Shown: piece after piece, positions 1 to 9,700 of the stretch | Layout of the letters: the number at the start of each line of letters is the position of its first letter | Position numbering within the stretch: position 1 is the stretch's first letter | Assembly (NCBI RefSeq): GCF_008932245.1 | Contig: NZ_CP034911.1 | Location: forward strand, 1-64,000 | Source of the DNA: Sinorhizobium alkalisoli | GTDB lineage: Bacteria > Pseudomonadota > Alphaproteobacteria > Rhizobiales > Rhizobiaceae | Length of the DNA stretch: 64,000 bases | Reading direction: 5' to 3' | Notes under the pieces: model-generated | The model's input: the letters and a program-made list of their open reading frames with translations, nothing else | Databases searched by the model: none | What the model was told of the DNA's origin: nothing | Made by a program: the position numbers and the translations under genes

Positions 1-2
1 GA

Positions 3-140
3 GAGTATTCAACCGGAGGCAAGACGACGTTGCTCGGTATCAGCAAGCGAGGCAGCTCCTATCTGCGTAGATTGTTGATCCATGGTGCCCGAACGTGCTT
101 GCTCCACCTCAATCGAGCCCGCGACCGTCTTGGGTCATAG
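3..140 (+). pseudogene. IS110-family transposase, C-terminal fragment
   Basis: The frame from base 3 reads GKTTLLGISKRG then SSYLRRLLIHGAR and ends at a TAG. This is the conserved C-terminal part of IS110/IS116/IS902 transposases, which contains a serine-rich DNA-binding and catalytic region. The rest of the gene lies left of the window or is lost, so it is unclear whether this is a whole gene cut by the window edge or a fragment. It abuts, and by a few bases overlaps, an oppositely oriented IS3 remnant, which suggests one IS inserted into another. Confidence 0.75.
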
Positions 141-494
141 CTGGATAGCCTCCAATCCCGAATGCACAACAACAAGGCGGCCGTTGACTAGCGCCTCCTT
201 CAGATCGCGGCTTTCACGACGCAGCGCTTTCACCTCATCACTGGTCGCCGAGCGGGCGGTGTCACCGGCAAGCCGTTTCTTGCCCGCCTCCAGGAATTCC
301 TTCAACCAGCTATAATACAGGCGCTCCGCGATCCCCTCGCGACGGCAGATCGCGGCGATGCTGTCGTCGCCGCGAAGGCCCTCCTACACGATACGGATTT
401 TGTCCTCGGCCGAATGATGCTTGCGCGTGGGGCGCCGAATGTCCTTGATTGTCTTCTCGGCCGCCGATGTCTGCGGCCCGGATTTATGTCCCAT
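135..494 (-). pseudogene. IS3-family OrfA remnant
   Basis: Read from an ATG at 494 the frame gives HHSAEDKIRIV, a stop, then GLRGDDSIAAICRREGI and LYYSWLKEFLEAGKKRLAGD. This is the helix-turn-helix and start of the leucine zipper of IS3-family OrfA, the regulatory and DNA-binding half of the transposase. An in-frame TAG sits where the family has a leucine codon, and after about residue 100 the sequence leaves the family consensus, so the gene is both nonsense-mutated and truncated. No OrfB follows it. A separate OrfB tail lies at 3358-3545 and could come from a related copy. Confidence 0.75.
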
Positions 495-561
495 GTTCAC
501 TTCCTTCGATAGAGCTACGATGAGCCGAAAATCCTCTCTTCTCAACTAAACCAACGCTGTC

Positions 562-1860
562 TCATGGGCGCTGATCCGGGACAATCGACAATGGATTCTC
601 AGCAACATCGCCTTCGGCGCAAGGCTGTCCGAGCACTTCGGCGAACTGCTGCAACAATGCACGAGTTCCCGGAAGCATTTCCTTCGCTGGGCCGATGATA
701 TGGCATACGAGGCGATAGGCAAGGCGTCGCTTCTCGCACTCGGGCAACAGAATCGGCAGGGTCTGGATCGCGTGCTCCACCTCATCGCTGGCTATAGATG
801 CCTGCTGACGAATTATGGTTTGCAGGCGTTCAGCGTCTAGCGACTTAAAAGGTTCAATTTTGAGGACATCCAGCCAGCGCCTGAGACGATCGCGGCGTAC
901 TGAGTGACGATCTTTCACAAGGAGCACCAACATGCGAATGACAGCTTCGACGAAGCCGCCGGCTTTGCTGTCCGAAAGCGCTGTAATGGATCCGGATACC
1001 TGCTGCCGATCATCAACAAGGGTGCTTTCTTCGTTCCACTTGCGGAAATGTTCAATGTAGCACACCCAAGGCGTGTTCCAGAGGGTGAGAAACAACATCT
1101 CACTGGACATGTCACGACACTCGCGCCAGAACTCCAGGGTCGACCTAACGCTCAGGACCCAGGCAGCTTCCACAGCTAGAAAGGGGTTATCCTCTGAGGC
1201 TTTGTGGCGGCATGCTCTTACCTGTTTGGCTGCATACTCGACGCTGCCAGTGAACGGATTGTTTGAAGACGTTAACGTCCGCGAAAGACGCAGCGGGTGC
1301 ATGGCCCGGCCGAGTTCTGCTCCAAAATTCGTGACTGCCATCTTTACAAACGGGCGTGCCAGCATCTGATAGAGCTGCGCCTGAAACTCGGAGACGCGGC
1401 TGACGGCGGTGAAGGCGCTTTCGCAATCAAAATTGTCGCAGAGAACTCTAATGTCGTCAAAGCTGCGCTCCGCGATTTCGACAGAATAAAGCTCGTTTGT
1501 TCCAACCTCTTTGAAATTCTTAATGCATAGCTCATAGATACCGGGTGCCAGCAACTCGATTGCATCTAGCGTTGTGACAACCTCGTGGTACTCTTTGCTC
1601 ATGACATCTGACGAGATGAAAATTCCGAGATGGCCAACTTCATCGTTTAGTAAGTAGATGATGCGCTTGCCGAGCAAGCGTAGTTCTTCCTCGTCCTTAT
1701 ATATATATATATATATCAAGGATCCATTTTAGTGCTTGTGCTGGGGGAGTAATTTGGTCGCCGTGGCTGGAAAAGACGACAAGGGGTGCGCGGATTTCCT
1801 TCAGATCGATAGCTGGTCGCCCAGGCTCCAATCGAGCTCGGCCTTTCACGAGCCGCTGTC
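562..1860 (-). pseudogene. DUF3141-family protein, truncated and frameshifted
   Basis: The open part (562-1719) carries GHLGIFISSDVMSKEYHEV and the long helical tail of DUF3141 proteins, which are alpha/beta-hydrolase-like proteins often coded next to PHA synthase. The piece upstream in another frame (about 1720-1860) reads APLVVFSSHGDQITPP, which normally directly precedes this part. The two are separated by a (AT)9 run that puts them out of frame. The first several hundred residues of the family are missing. The apparent TTG start at 1719 lies inside the repeat and is not credible. The gene follows a broken phaC on the same strand, the normal neighbour in intact clusters. Assignment to the family is from motif memory. 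Confidence 0.65.
1699..1716. repeat. (AT)9 dinucleotide run at a reading-frame break
   Basis: Nine uninterrupted AT units fall inside the DUF3141-like coding sequence. With nine units the upstream frame runs into TAA just after the repeat. Seven or ten units would join the two conserved halves in one frame. Confidence 0.9.
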
Positions 1861-2079
1861 GATGGTCGGCAGGCTCAGTTCGACATAAACTCGTTCGACG
1901 GATGTGAGCCGAATGGTACGGCTTGGGCAGCAGTCTGCTTGCCCACCTCTTCGGTCATCACGCCACGCTCGCCAATAGGGAGCGTAAAGAATGACAGGGG
2001 GCGCTGCCGCCGACGCGATAGAGCTTTGATTGCCTTTAGGCATTGCCGATCCGCCACTGCCGAAGACATGAGTTTTTCG

Positions 2080-3093
2080 CTGGTGGACATAAGTGCCGGG
2101 CGCGTCCCCGGTTGACGGATAGCCTTTCTTGGAGGCGCCGATGTCCGGAGGCGCCACCCGTTCCGGCGCAGGATGGGAGGCGAGCCACTCGCCCCCCCGG
2201 CCACCATGAACCACCCTTAAACAAGGCTGCCGCGGCCCATTCCTCAGCGCTGACAATGGGATCGCCCTCGCGGGGTCAATGCGATTCGAAAACGTAATCC
2301 GGGATGGTCTGGTTCGGAGACAATGCCGGCGTTGTGGCCCCCGCTTGTCAGCACAAAGGTGACGTCGGTATTGGCGAGATAATGTATCTTGTAGACAGAG
2401 TGCCACGGTGCGACGCGATCTCGCTCGGTCCCGACGACGAACATGGGAAGCCGGGTGTTCTGGAGGTGAGCCGGGCGTCTGTCTACGATGAAAGGGCCGG
2501 AGGCAAGTTCGTTGTCGAGATGGAGGCGCTGCAGATATTCTGCATGCATCCGGTAGGGCGTGTGCATCGAGTCCGCATTCCATGCCATGAGATCGCTCAT
2601 GGGGGCGCTCACCGAGCAGGTAATCGTTGACGAGGTGCGACCACACGAGATCGTTGGTGCGTAGCTGTTGAAATACGCCCGCCATATGATCGGCGGAGAG
2701 ACGACCGCTTTTCCACATCATGCTCTCGAGATAGTGCATCTGGCTGTGGTCGATGAAGCGCGCCAGTTCGCCAGGTTCGAAGAAGTCGGTCTGGGCAGCA
2801 AACAGCGTAACCGATGCCAATCGTTTGTCTTTCGCGCGCGCCATCGCTGCCGCCGCAATTGCTGAAAGCGTCCCTCCCAGACAGTAGCCCGTTGCGTAGG
2901 CCTTGAGTTCAGGAACGATGGCGCTGACGGCATCGAGTGAGGCCATGATTCCCAGCCGCCGATAATCATCGAGAGTGAGACCGCGGTCCTTGGCGGTAGG
3001 ATTGCGCCAGGAAATACAAAAAAATGTGTAGCCTCGCGACACGAGATAGCGGACGAGCCAACCGAAATCTTGAATGTGAGTCGATCTTTGCAT
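2080..3093 (-). pseudogene. phaC: PHA synthase (phaC-like) remnant
   Basis: The sequence contains ATGYCLGGTLSAIAAAAMA, the lipase-box-like region of class I poly(3-hydroxyalkanoate) synthases with the catalytic cysteine in G-Y-C-L-G-G. It then has FAAQTDFFEPGELARFIDHSQ, later VVGTERDRVAPWHSVYKIHY and FVLTSGGHNAGIVSEP (catalytic Asp and His regions), and finally GASKKGYPSTGDAPGTYVHQ, the usual C-terminus. These blocks lie in at least two frames (changes near 2600 and 2245), so the protein is not made intact. The normal first 150-200 residues are not recognisable upstream. PhaC would polymerise 3-hydroxyacyl-CoA into storage granules. A working copy presumably exists elsewhere in the genome. 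Confidence 0.8.
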
Positions 3094-3357
3094 GTGTCGA
3101 AGTCCTCGGTCGTGATCCCATTACCAACAGGCAACCTCAACAACTTTGCGGCGCGCAGTTCCGAGATTGTTGATCTCCTCGGATCGCTAATCGTGAGACG
3201 CATCTCGCCCATCTTTTGAACCGCACGTGGCATGCCAAACGAGAAACTCTTTAGGAACAACATGATCGCGCTGAAACACATCGGCTCATTCCGAACATTG
3301 TCCAACATCCGACCAAGGGTTCGAGGTGTGCGTTTAGGTTGACCTGCCACTGAACTT
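3094..3357. other. Unassigned stretch, no supported gene
   Basis: A minus-strand open frame covers this stretch up to 3350 and continues into the broken phaC, but its translation resembles no family I know and does not match the PhaC N-terminus. It probably reflects rearranged DNA between phaC and the IS3 fragment. Confidence 0.5.
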
Positions 3358-3545
3358 TCATCCAGCGGCGATTAGAGCCTCGGTGGTTTTCGATACGCCA
3401 TTTGGCGCGGTGGGAGCAACCGGCGGAAACGCGTAGCCTTCATCTTGCGCAGCGTTGGAGCCGGTTGCGGCGATGGTCCCGGCAAAGGCTGCCGGGGTCT
3501 GGTGTCCGAGCGACGAGTGCGGCCGGAAAGTGTTGTACAACGAAA
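3358..3545 (-). pseudogene. IS3-family OrfB, C-terminal fragment
   Basis: The translation ends with YNTFRPHSSLGHQTPAAFAG and a short tail to a stop at 3358. This is the strongly conserved end of IS3-family integrase-type transposases, after the third catalytic residue. The upstream part of the same frame (to 3846) is unlike OrfB, so only the tail survives. Confidence 0.75.
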
Positions 3546-3873
3546 CAACGGAACACCCACGGGACGGAAGTTCGCGAGCTGTTATATCCGTGGCATCCCT
3601 GGTTTGGGCGGCCCGTTCATATTCATGAGGTGCTCGCGAAGGGAACCGCTGTTTTCCGTTGCAGCCTTTCCGGCGCTTCCTCTGGCAGATCTCTGGAAGT
3701 ACCAGCATGGATGTTCGATCGGTCTCTGAGTGCGAATTGGCGCACCATGCCGTTTGCGCATGTTGAACTTGCCTGCCTGCAATCTTTGGCCGGGTTGCTT
3801 GAAGAGGCAGGCGGCCCATCACAATCGGCCAAGATGAGCGCAGCATCGGTCTCTCACGAAGCGAGTCGGAGAG

Positions 3874-4077
3874 ATGTCCATGCCACGCCAGTTCATGACA
3901 TATCAGTTCGATCTGTTCTCGGGTCTACACAGCGGGAGGACAGCGGCGATGCCGCAATGGCAGGAGTTGCCGGAAGGGACGCGCCAGGCCCTGACGGCGC
4001 TCATGGTGCGCCTGCTCATCGACCACGCAAACGGCGGACGCGCCTCTCAACGGAAGGAGGCCGGTCATGATGCATGA
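3874..4077 (+). CDS. Small protein paired with a serine recombinase
   Basis: This 67-residue protein contains [10 protein letters not shown] and [20 protein letters not shown] and overlaps the start of the recombinase gene (an ATG at 4067), so the two are probably translated together. Similar short proteins often precede large serine recombinases or transposases in rhizobial mobile DNA, in my recollection, and no function is known to me. Its role as a helper or regulator of recombination is inference from position. An alternative ATG start two codons downstream is possible. Confidence 0.6.
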   Translation: MSMPRQFMTYQFDLFSGLHSGRTAAMPQWQELPEGTRQALTALMVRLLIDHANGGRASQRKEAGHDA

Positions 4078-6130
4078 GAAGATCGGGCCACACCATCTGG
4101 AGCGCAAGGCCATCCTGTACGTCCGACAGTCGTCTGTTTCTCAGGTTCTGCACAATCGCGAAAGCAGCGCTCTTCAATACGCCATGCGCGACCGGCTGAC
4201 AGCACTTGGGTGGTCGCGCATTGAGACGGTGGATGACGATCTTGGTCGTTCGGCGGCCGGAGGCGTGACCCGTGCCGGTTTCGACCGAATGGTCGCCGAG
4301 GTCTGCCTCGGCAAGGTGGGCGCTGTGGCCGCACGAGAGGTGTCGCGATTTGCCCGCAACAGCCGCGATTGGCAGCAGCTCATCGAGATGTGCCGCGTCG
4401 TTGATACCGTTCTGATCGACCAGGAAGCGGTTTACGCCCCACGCCAGGGCAATGACCGGCTGCTCTTGGGCCTGAAGGGCAGCCTCAACGAGTATGAGCT
4501 CGATCTCTTGCGTCAGCGTTCCCTTTCCGCCCGCTACGAGAAGGCCCGCCGCGGAGAGCTTGTCGTCACGGTCCCGGTCGGCTTTTTGAAGGTTGGCGAC
4601 AGGATCGAGAAAGATCCCGATCGGCGCATCCAGGAAGCCATTGCACTCGTCTTCAACAAGGTCGCCGAACTCGGCAGTGCACGACAGGCGCTGCTGTGGT
4701 TCCTCGAACATGGGTTGGATCTGCCGGTCAGGCGCGCCAATGGTGATGCCATCTGGCGCAGACCCAACTATGCGACCATCCACCGGATGATTGCGAACCC
4801 GATCTACGGCGGCGCTTATGCTTATGGTAAGAGTCGTTCCGTGCCGGGATACGGTGGCCGATCTGGAATTCGTCGCAAGGCGCGTGATGAATGGCTGGCC
4901 TTGATCCCGGATGCGCACGAAGGTTACGTCAGTTGGGAACGGGCGGAGGCGATCCGCAAGATGGTCAGCGACAATGTACCGGCCAGCCGCCATCATGGAG
5001 CGCCCAAGCATGGCGACGCTCTGCTTGCCGGTCTTTTCCGCTGCAAAAGATGCGGCCGGAAGCTGACGGTCCGATACACAGGGGCCAACCATAACATCCC
5101 GCGCTACTCCTGCTGGCGAGGGCTGCTCGACAATGGCGAGCCACGTTGCATCGCTTTCGGCGGCCTGCGGGTCGATGACGCGATCGAAGAGGCGCTGCTC
5201 GGGGTGGTCGAACCGGGAGCCATCGCGGCCGCCGTCGAAGCAGAGCGCAATAGGGCCAGCCAACGCGACCAGGTCCAGGACGCCCTCCTACGCGATCTTG
5301 AGGCAGCACGCTACGCCGCCGACCGGGCATTCCGGCAATACGACGCGGCTGATCCTGAGAACCGGCTGGTGACGTCGGAGCTTGAGGCGCGCTGGAACAA
5401 GGCGCTCACGCGCGTCAGCGAGATGGAGAGTAAGATCGCCAGCCACCAAGCCGCGACGCCACAATCAACGCCTATGTCGACATTGGAGATGGCAGCGCTT
5501 GCGGGGAGCCTTCGCACCGTCTGGGCAGCGCCAGCGACCGATGCAAGGCTCAAGAAACGCATCGTGCGCACGGTTATTCATGAAGTGATCGCCGATCTCG
5601 ACGATATGACCTCGGAGATCGTCCTCGTCATCCATTGGGTTGGCGGGATCCACACGGAACTGCGCTTGCCGAAGCGGCATCGCGGGCAACGAAACGCCAC
5701 GCCCGACGACATCATTGAGGCGGTGCGGCAACTCGTCCTCATCGCCAACGACGATGTGATTGCCGGGGTCCTCAACCGCAATGGATTGATGACCGGCAAT
5801 GGCAATCGCTGGACCCGCGAGCGGGTCACCGCACTGCGGTCATACCGCAAGATTCCGGTCTTTCGCCCGCAGTCAGACGGGATCGAGCCCTGGCTTAATC
5901 TGGGCGATGCGGCGCGGTTGCTCGGGGTCGCGCCAAAGACGTTGAGGCTAGCCGCAGAGGCCGGCGAGATCGAAGGCGTTCATCCCTTGCCGGACGGTCC
6001 GTGGATCTTCAGCCGGTCAAAACTCGCCACTTCGCGAGCGCAACAAATCGTTCATCGCGCCCGACAGAACCCTAGATACCCCACGGGATCGCCTCCAGAT
6101 CAGGAAAATCTATTCCCTTCAACAACATAG
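4067..6130 (+). CDS. Large serine recombinase (resolvase/invertase family)
   Basis: The protein has 687 residues. The N-terminal resolvase domain starts with [13 protein letters not shown], whose serine in R-Q-S is the expected nucleophile, and continues with [28 protein letters not shown] and [16 protein letters not shown] recombinase domain follows ([19 protein letters not shown], about residue 240). Next comes a zinc-ribbon segment ([14 protein letters not shown] and a later Cys, about residues 325-360), then a coiled-coil-rich tail. The C-terminus has a helix-turn-helix-like [22 protein letters not shown]. Such enzymes catalyse site-specific integration, excision or transposition of mobile DNA. 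The frame is complete, and the gene is probably co-translated with the small ORF in front of it. The attachment sites cannot be placed from this sequence. Confidence 0.85.
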   Translation: MMHEKIGPHHLERKAILYVRQSSVSQVLHNRESSALQYAMRDRLTALGWSRIETVDDDLGRSAAGGVTRAGFDRMVAEVCLGKVGAVAAREVSRFARNSRDWQQLIEMCRVVDTVLIDQEAVYAPRQGNDRLLLGLKGSLNEYELDLLRQRSLSARYEKARRGELVVTVPVGFLKVGDRIEKDPDRRIQEAIALVFNKVAELGSARQALLWFLEHGLDLPVRRANGDAIWRRPNYATIHRMIANPIYGGAYAYGKSRSVPGYGGRSGIRRKARDEWLALIPDAHEGYVSWERAEAIRKMVSDNVPASRHHGAPKHGDALLAGLFRCKRCGRKLTVRYTGANHNIPRYSCWRGLLDNGEPRCIAFGGLRVDDAIEEALLGVVEPGAIAAAVEAERNRASQRDQVQDALLRDLEAARYAADRAFRQYDAADPENRLVTSELEARWNKALTRVSEMESKIASHQAATPQSTPMSTLEMAALAGSLRTVWAAPATDARLKKRIVRTVIHEVIADLDDMTSEIVLVIHWVGGIHTELRLPKRHRGQRNATPDDIIEAVRQLVLIANDDVIAGVLNRNGLMTGNGNRWTRERVTALRSYRKIPVFRPQSDGIEPWLNLGDAARLLGVAPKTLRLAAEAGEIEGVHPLPDGPWIFSRSKLATSRAQQIVHRARQNPRYPTGSPPDQENLFPSTT

Positions 6131-6208
6131 AAAGATGGGCGTTATGAAACAGGATTGTAGATCCTATGCAAGCTCGCCGGGGGCCAGATAATCGGCCTCC
6201 ATTCGGCT

Positions 6209-6610
6209 ATGTGGAGGACTATCACGAGCGCCGGTATCGACGACGTTTGCTATATTGCCTTGGAACTCAGCCATAGAAGCTGGCTTGTCGGTTATCTCTT
6301 GCCGGGTTGGAAGAAGGTCCAAACCCTCCCCGTCGCCGGTGGAGATGCCAATGGCCTATTGGATGTGATCGCGAAGATTGACAGCAAGCTCGAGCTTACA
6401 GGCGGAGCGGAAGTATACCGGTCGCGTCTGCGTGTCCGAAGCAGGTTATGATGGCTTCTGGCTCGCTCGTTTCCTTCTGGATCGCGTTGTTTACGCTGAA
6501 GGCATACATGCTCGGCGACAAATCCGTATGCCGACCGGTTCGGCTCCCCACCCCTGAAGAGGAAGACGCCAAGCGGCTCTCCCGTGAGCGCACGCAGTTG
6601 AAGAAGGAGC
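6209..6610 (+). pseudogene. IS110-family transposase, N-terminal remnant
   Basis: CYIALELSHRSWLVGYLLPG resembles the N-terminal DEDD-type catalytic start of IS110 transposases. After a frame change near 6425 comes CVSEAGYDGFWLARFLLDR, and in a third frame LPTPEEEDAKRLSRERTQLKKER, all in family order. The gene stops abruptly at 6610, where the inverted repeat of an IS66 element begins. It is therefore frameshifted and cut. Confidence 0.7.
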
Positions 6611-6691
6611 GTGAGCGCGACGAACATCCCACCTTTCCTTTTGTGATTGAGACCGCGAGATAGGCTCCTTCATCGACAGGAGCGGAACGGA

Positions 6692-7162
6692 ATGGTTGGA
6701 GATCACGCTGATGCCATGCTTGAAGTCATGGATGAAGCCATGGATGAAGCCAGGCATGAGGGAAGGTATCGTCGGATCGAGGTGATCACCGGTCGGCGCC
6801 AGCGGCGGAATTGGACTGACGAGGAGAAGGCGCGGATCCTTGCGGAAAGCGCAGAGCCCGACGTGAACATCTCGGCGATTGCCCGGCGCTGGGGCGTCAA
6901 CCGCGGTCTGCTGAACGTCTGGCGTCGCGAAGCCGGACTGACCTCTCAACGATCCGCGAAAGCCTGCGCGCAGCAGGCGATGTTCGTGCCGGTGACGGTG
7001 GTTGGCGATAGAACTTCTCCCGAGAGCTCGCCGTCGGATGTGGCCCACTCCGCCGCGGGTCGAATTGAGATCGAGATTGCTGGCGCGCGCATGACCGTGA
7101 TCGGCTCGGTGGCGCCCGAATTGGCGCAGGCGATGGTGGCGGCGTTGCGAGGACGCCGGTGA
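6692..7162 (+). CDS. tnpA: IS66 TnpA (OrfA) protein
   Basis: The first helix-turn-helix is visible in RRNWTDEEKARILAESAEP and NISAIARRWGVNRGLLNVWR, the hallmark of IS66 OrfA accessory proteins. The start was set at the ATG at 6692, because the longer frame runs back into the terminal repeat. The last codons overlap the GTG start of tnpB by four bases. TnpA is needed with TnpB and TnpC for transposition in studied IS66 elements, but its exact role is unclear. Confidence 0.8.
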   Translation: MVGDHADAMLEVMDEAMDEARHEGRYRRIEVITGRRQRRNWTDEEKARILAESAEPDVNISAIARRWGVNRGLLNVWRREAGLTSQRSAKACAQQAMFVPVTVVGDRTSPESSPSDVAHSAAGRIEIEIAGARMTVIGSVAPELAQAMVAALRGRR

Positions 7163-7514
7163 TCGGACTTTCGCCGAATGGCGTGAAGATCATGGTGGCG
7201 ACGCAACCGGTCGACTTCCGGCGCGGCATGAATGGGCTTGTAGCCTTGGTGGCGTCAGCGCTTGCGGCCGATCCCTATTGTGGCGACGTGTTCGTGTTCC
7301 GCGCCAAGCGTCTCGATCGACTTCGCTGCATTTATTGGGACGGATCAGGCATGATCCTGGCGACGAAATGGCTGGAGGCGGGCAAGTTCGTTTGGCCACC
7401 TATCCGCGATGGCGCGATGCAGATGAGTAGCCAGGAGTTCTCGCTTTGCTTGATGGCATTGACTGGACGCGGGTCAAACGAAACGCGGTGAGGAGGCCCT
7501 CAAAAGTAGGCTGA
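7159..7514 (+). pseudogene. tnpB: IS66 TnpB (Orf2), frameshifted near its end
   Basis: Most of the protein is typical: KIMVATQPVDFRRGMNGLVA, then GDVFVFRAKRLDRLRCIYWDGSGM and WPPIRDGAMQMSSQEFS. Near 7446 the open frame turns to CLMALTGRG and ends at 7491. One base change of frame restores LLDGIDWTRVKRNAVRRPSK with a stop at 7514, the family ending. The damage affects only the last ~20 residues, so partial activity is possible. Confidence 0.75.
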
Positions 7515-7562
7515 TCCTATTGGTTTTGCTTGCAGATTCAGGCTTGTGTGGTAGGGTCTGCC

Positions 7563-9137
7563 ATGCCGCTTCGACCCACCCCCTTGCCTCAGGATGCTGC
7601 GCAATTAACCCGGATCATTCTCTCGCTCGACGAAGAGAATGCCGATCTCAAAGCGCGCGTTGCCTTCCTGGAGCAGCAGCTCTTTGGGCCGAAGTCGGAG
7701 AAAATGACGGCGATCGACCCGACGCAGGCGACGCTCGACCTTGGCGATCTCAGCGACATTCCCGAAACTGCCAATGACGATGTCGCGCCCGCCACCGAGG
7801 GGACACCGCAGGCTCGACGATCGCCAGCCCGCAATATCGGCCGTTTGCCCAAGCACCTTCCCCGGTATGAAGAGGTCATCGAGCCGGAGAGCAAGAGCTG
7901 CCCCTGCTGTTCGTTTGACCTGCATTGCATCGGCACGGACGTCAGCGAGGCGCTCGACATCGTGCCGGCGGTCGTCCGGGTGAAACGGACGATCCGGCCG
8001 CGCTACGCCTGCCGGGCCTGCGAAAGCGTCATTGTGCAGGCGCCCGCGCCGGCGCGCGTAATGGATGGCGGCATGGTGACCACGGCCTTTGCCGCCCATG
8101 TCGCCGTTTCAAAGTTTGCCTGGCATCTTCCGCTCCATCGCCAGGCGCAGATGCTGGCTTCCTGCGGCGTGATCATCGATCGCGGCACGCTCGGCGCCTG
8201 GGTGACGCGGATCGCCTGGTGGCTCGAGCTTCTCTACGATGCGCTCACCGCCTTCATCCGCTCCCAGCCGAGGGTGTTCTGTGACGAGACTCCGCTTCCG
8301 CGGCTCGATCCGGGGCGCAAACGCACCAAGCTCTGCCAGTTATGGGCGCAGGCCATCGACGATCGCCCATGGAATGGTCCGGCGCCGCCGGCGGTCGCCT
8401 ATGTCTTTGCCGAAAGCCGGAGTGCTCGCGAGGTCGAGGGGCAATTGTCGTCCTTTGGCGGCGTGCTTCAAGTCGATGGGTATCAAGCCTATAAGACCAT
8501 GGCCAAACGCTGGGGGAAGAGTAATGTCGCTCCCATGCGACTGGCCTTCTGCCTTGCCCATGCGCGGCGCAAGTTCGTCGATGTCGTCAAACTGACCGGC
8601 TCCTCGGAGGCGCTGTCGATCCTGGCCAGGATTGCCGAGATCTATCGCATCGAAGCGAAGATCCGAGGCGAGAATGACGATACCCGGCTGAGGGTGCGGC
8701 GTCGCGAGGCAGCGCCCATCATGAGCGAACTGAAGGCCCAGCTCACCGAACTGCGCGACGAGGTGTCGGCAAAATCGGCGCTTGGCAAGGCCGTCACCTA
8801 CACGCTCAACCACTGGAACGGACTGGCAGCCTTCCTGGAGGATGGCCGGGTCGAAGTGGACTCCAATGTGGTCGAGCGTTCGATGAAATCCGTAGCCCTG
8901 ACGAGGAAGAATTCGTTGTTCGTGGGCAACGAGCGCGGTGGCAAGACCTTCGCGGTCCTCGCATCGCTCGTCAACACCTGTAAACTGAATGGTGTGGACC
9001 CCGAGGCCTGGTTAGCCGATGTGCTGGAACGCATCATCGCGGGCAAAGTGAAAGCCAGCGAGATGGAGAGTCTTTTGCCGTGGAACTGGAAGGCTGAGCG
9101 CGAGGCGATGACAGAGCAGGAGCGACGGGCGGCATGA
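7563..9137 (+). CDS. tnpC: IS66 transposase TnpC
   Basis: A leucine-zipper-like N-terminus (LDEENADLKARVAFLEQQLF, then GPKSEKM) is followed by a zinc-finger region (CPCCSFDLHCIG and CRACESVIVQAPAPAR). The DDE-type catalytic core includes FCDETPLPRLDPGRKRTK, GGVLQVDGYQAYKTM and CLAHARRKFVD. The C-terminal domain contains VEVDSNVVERSMKSVALTRK and ends LPWNWKAEREAM. This is the full-length architecture of IS66 transposases. The start is the ATG at 7563 giving MPLRPTP. Its stop overlaps the start of the passenger gene by four bases. Confidence 0.9.
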   Translation: MPLRPTPLPQDAAQLTRIILSLDEENADLKARVAFLEQQLFGPKSEKMTAIDPTQATLDLGDLSDIPETANDDVAPATEGTPQARRSPARNIGRLPKHLPRYEEVIEPESKSCPCCSFDLHCIGTDVSEALDIVPAVVRVKRTIRPRYACRACESVIVQAPAPARVMDGGMVTTAFAAHVAVSKFAWHLPLHRQAQMLASCGVIIDRGTLGAWVTRIAWWLELLYDALTAFIRSQPRVFCDETPLPRLDPGRKRTKLCQLWAQAIDDRPWNGPAPPAVAYVFAESRSAREVEGQLSSFGGVLQVDGYQAYKTMAKRWGKSNVAPMRLAFCLAHARRKFVDVVKLTGSSEALSILARIAEIYRIEAKIRGENDDTRLRVRRREAAPIMSELKAQLTELRDEVSAKSALGKAVTYTLNHWNGLAAFLEDGRVEVDSNVVERSMKSVALTRKNSLFVGNERGGKTFAVLASLVNTCKLNGVDPEAWLADVLERIIAGKVKASEMESLLPWNWKAEREAMTEQERRAA

Positions 9138-9700
9138 CGCACAACAGCCAGGGGACGACGACCGCACGACCGAAGCTTGACGATGTGGCGTTCGAGGCGT
9201 TTATCAGGGCACGTCGTCCAGCATCGCCAATCTGGTCAATGAGTGGTCTCGATGGCTATCTCACTGCTCTCATCATCGGCCCAAAGTTCATCGACCCACG
9301 TCAGTGGATCCCGGAGCTGACCGGCCCAGAGGCTCTGAATATGCCGATGGAAACAACCGAACATCGGGCCGTGCAGACGATTGTTGCAGAATATAACCGC
9401 ATCTCTGCGAGCCTTTCCGAAACACCGAAAGACCACCGGCCCAAGTTCACCAGGATCGATGATCAGACCTTTGATCCATTCGATTGGGACCTCTGCTTCT
9501 TGTTGGGAACAGGATACGCGCCGAGGCTTTGGCGGCCCGTCCTTCGAGGTCATGCCGTCACCGGCGATATCATCGCGCCCATCCGCAAGCTCGGCGAGGC
9601 AAAACGGAAAGCTACCCGCCAGGATGCTGCTGAGGTCGCCGAAGCACTCGTCAATATCCGAACCTATTTTATGCCGAAGCGGGCAAAGCAGAAGTTCTGA
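9134..9700 (+). CDS. UPF0149/YecA-like passenger protein of IS66 element
   Basis: The protein has 188 residues. It shows FIRARRPASPIWSMSGLDGY, LTALIIGPKFIDPRQWIPEL and FDPFDWDLCFLLGTGYAPRL, which are the conserved parts of UPF0149 (YgfB/YecA) proteins. The C-terminal SEC-C zinc motif seen in many YecA proteins is not visible. It overlaps tnpC by four bases and lies inside the right terminal repeat, so it travels with the element. Function unknown. Confidence 0.75.
   Translation: MTHNSQGTTTARPKLDDVAFEAFIRARRPASPIWSMSGLDGYLTALIIGPKFIDPRQWIPELTGPEALNMPMETTEHRAVQTIVAEYNRISASLSETPKDHRPKFTRIDDQTFDPFDWDLCFLLGTGYAPRLWRPVLRGHAVTGDIIAPIRKLGEAKRKATRQDAAEVAEALVNIRTYFMPKRAKQKF

Noticed and set aside
1697..1719. 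TTG start for the DUF3141-like frame
   Set aside because: It lies in the (AT)9 run and would begin the protein in the middle of a conserved domain.
4016..5263. Minus-strand open frame of 415 codons opposite the serine recombinase
   Set aside because: The plus strand holds clear resolvase motifs; the antisense translation resembles nothing.
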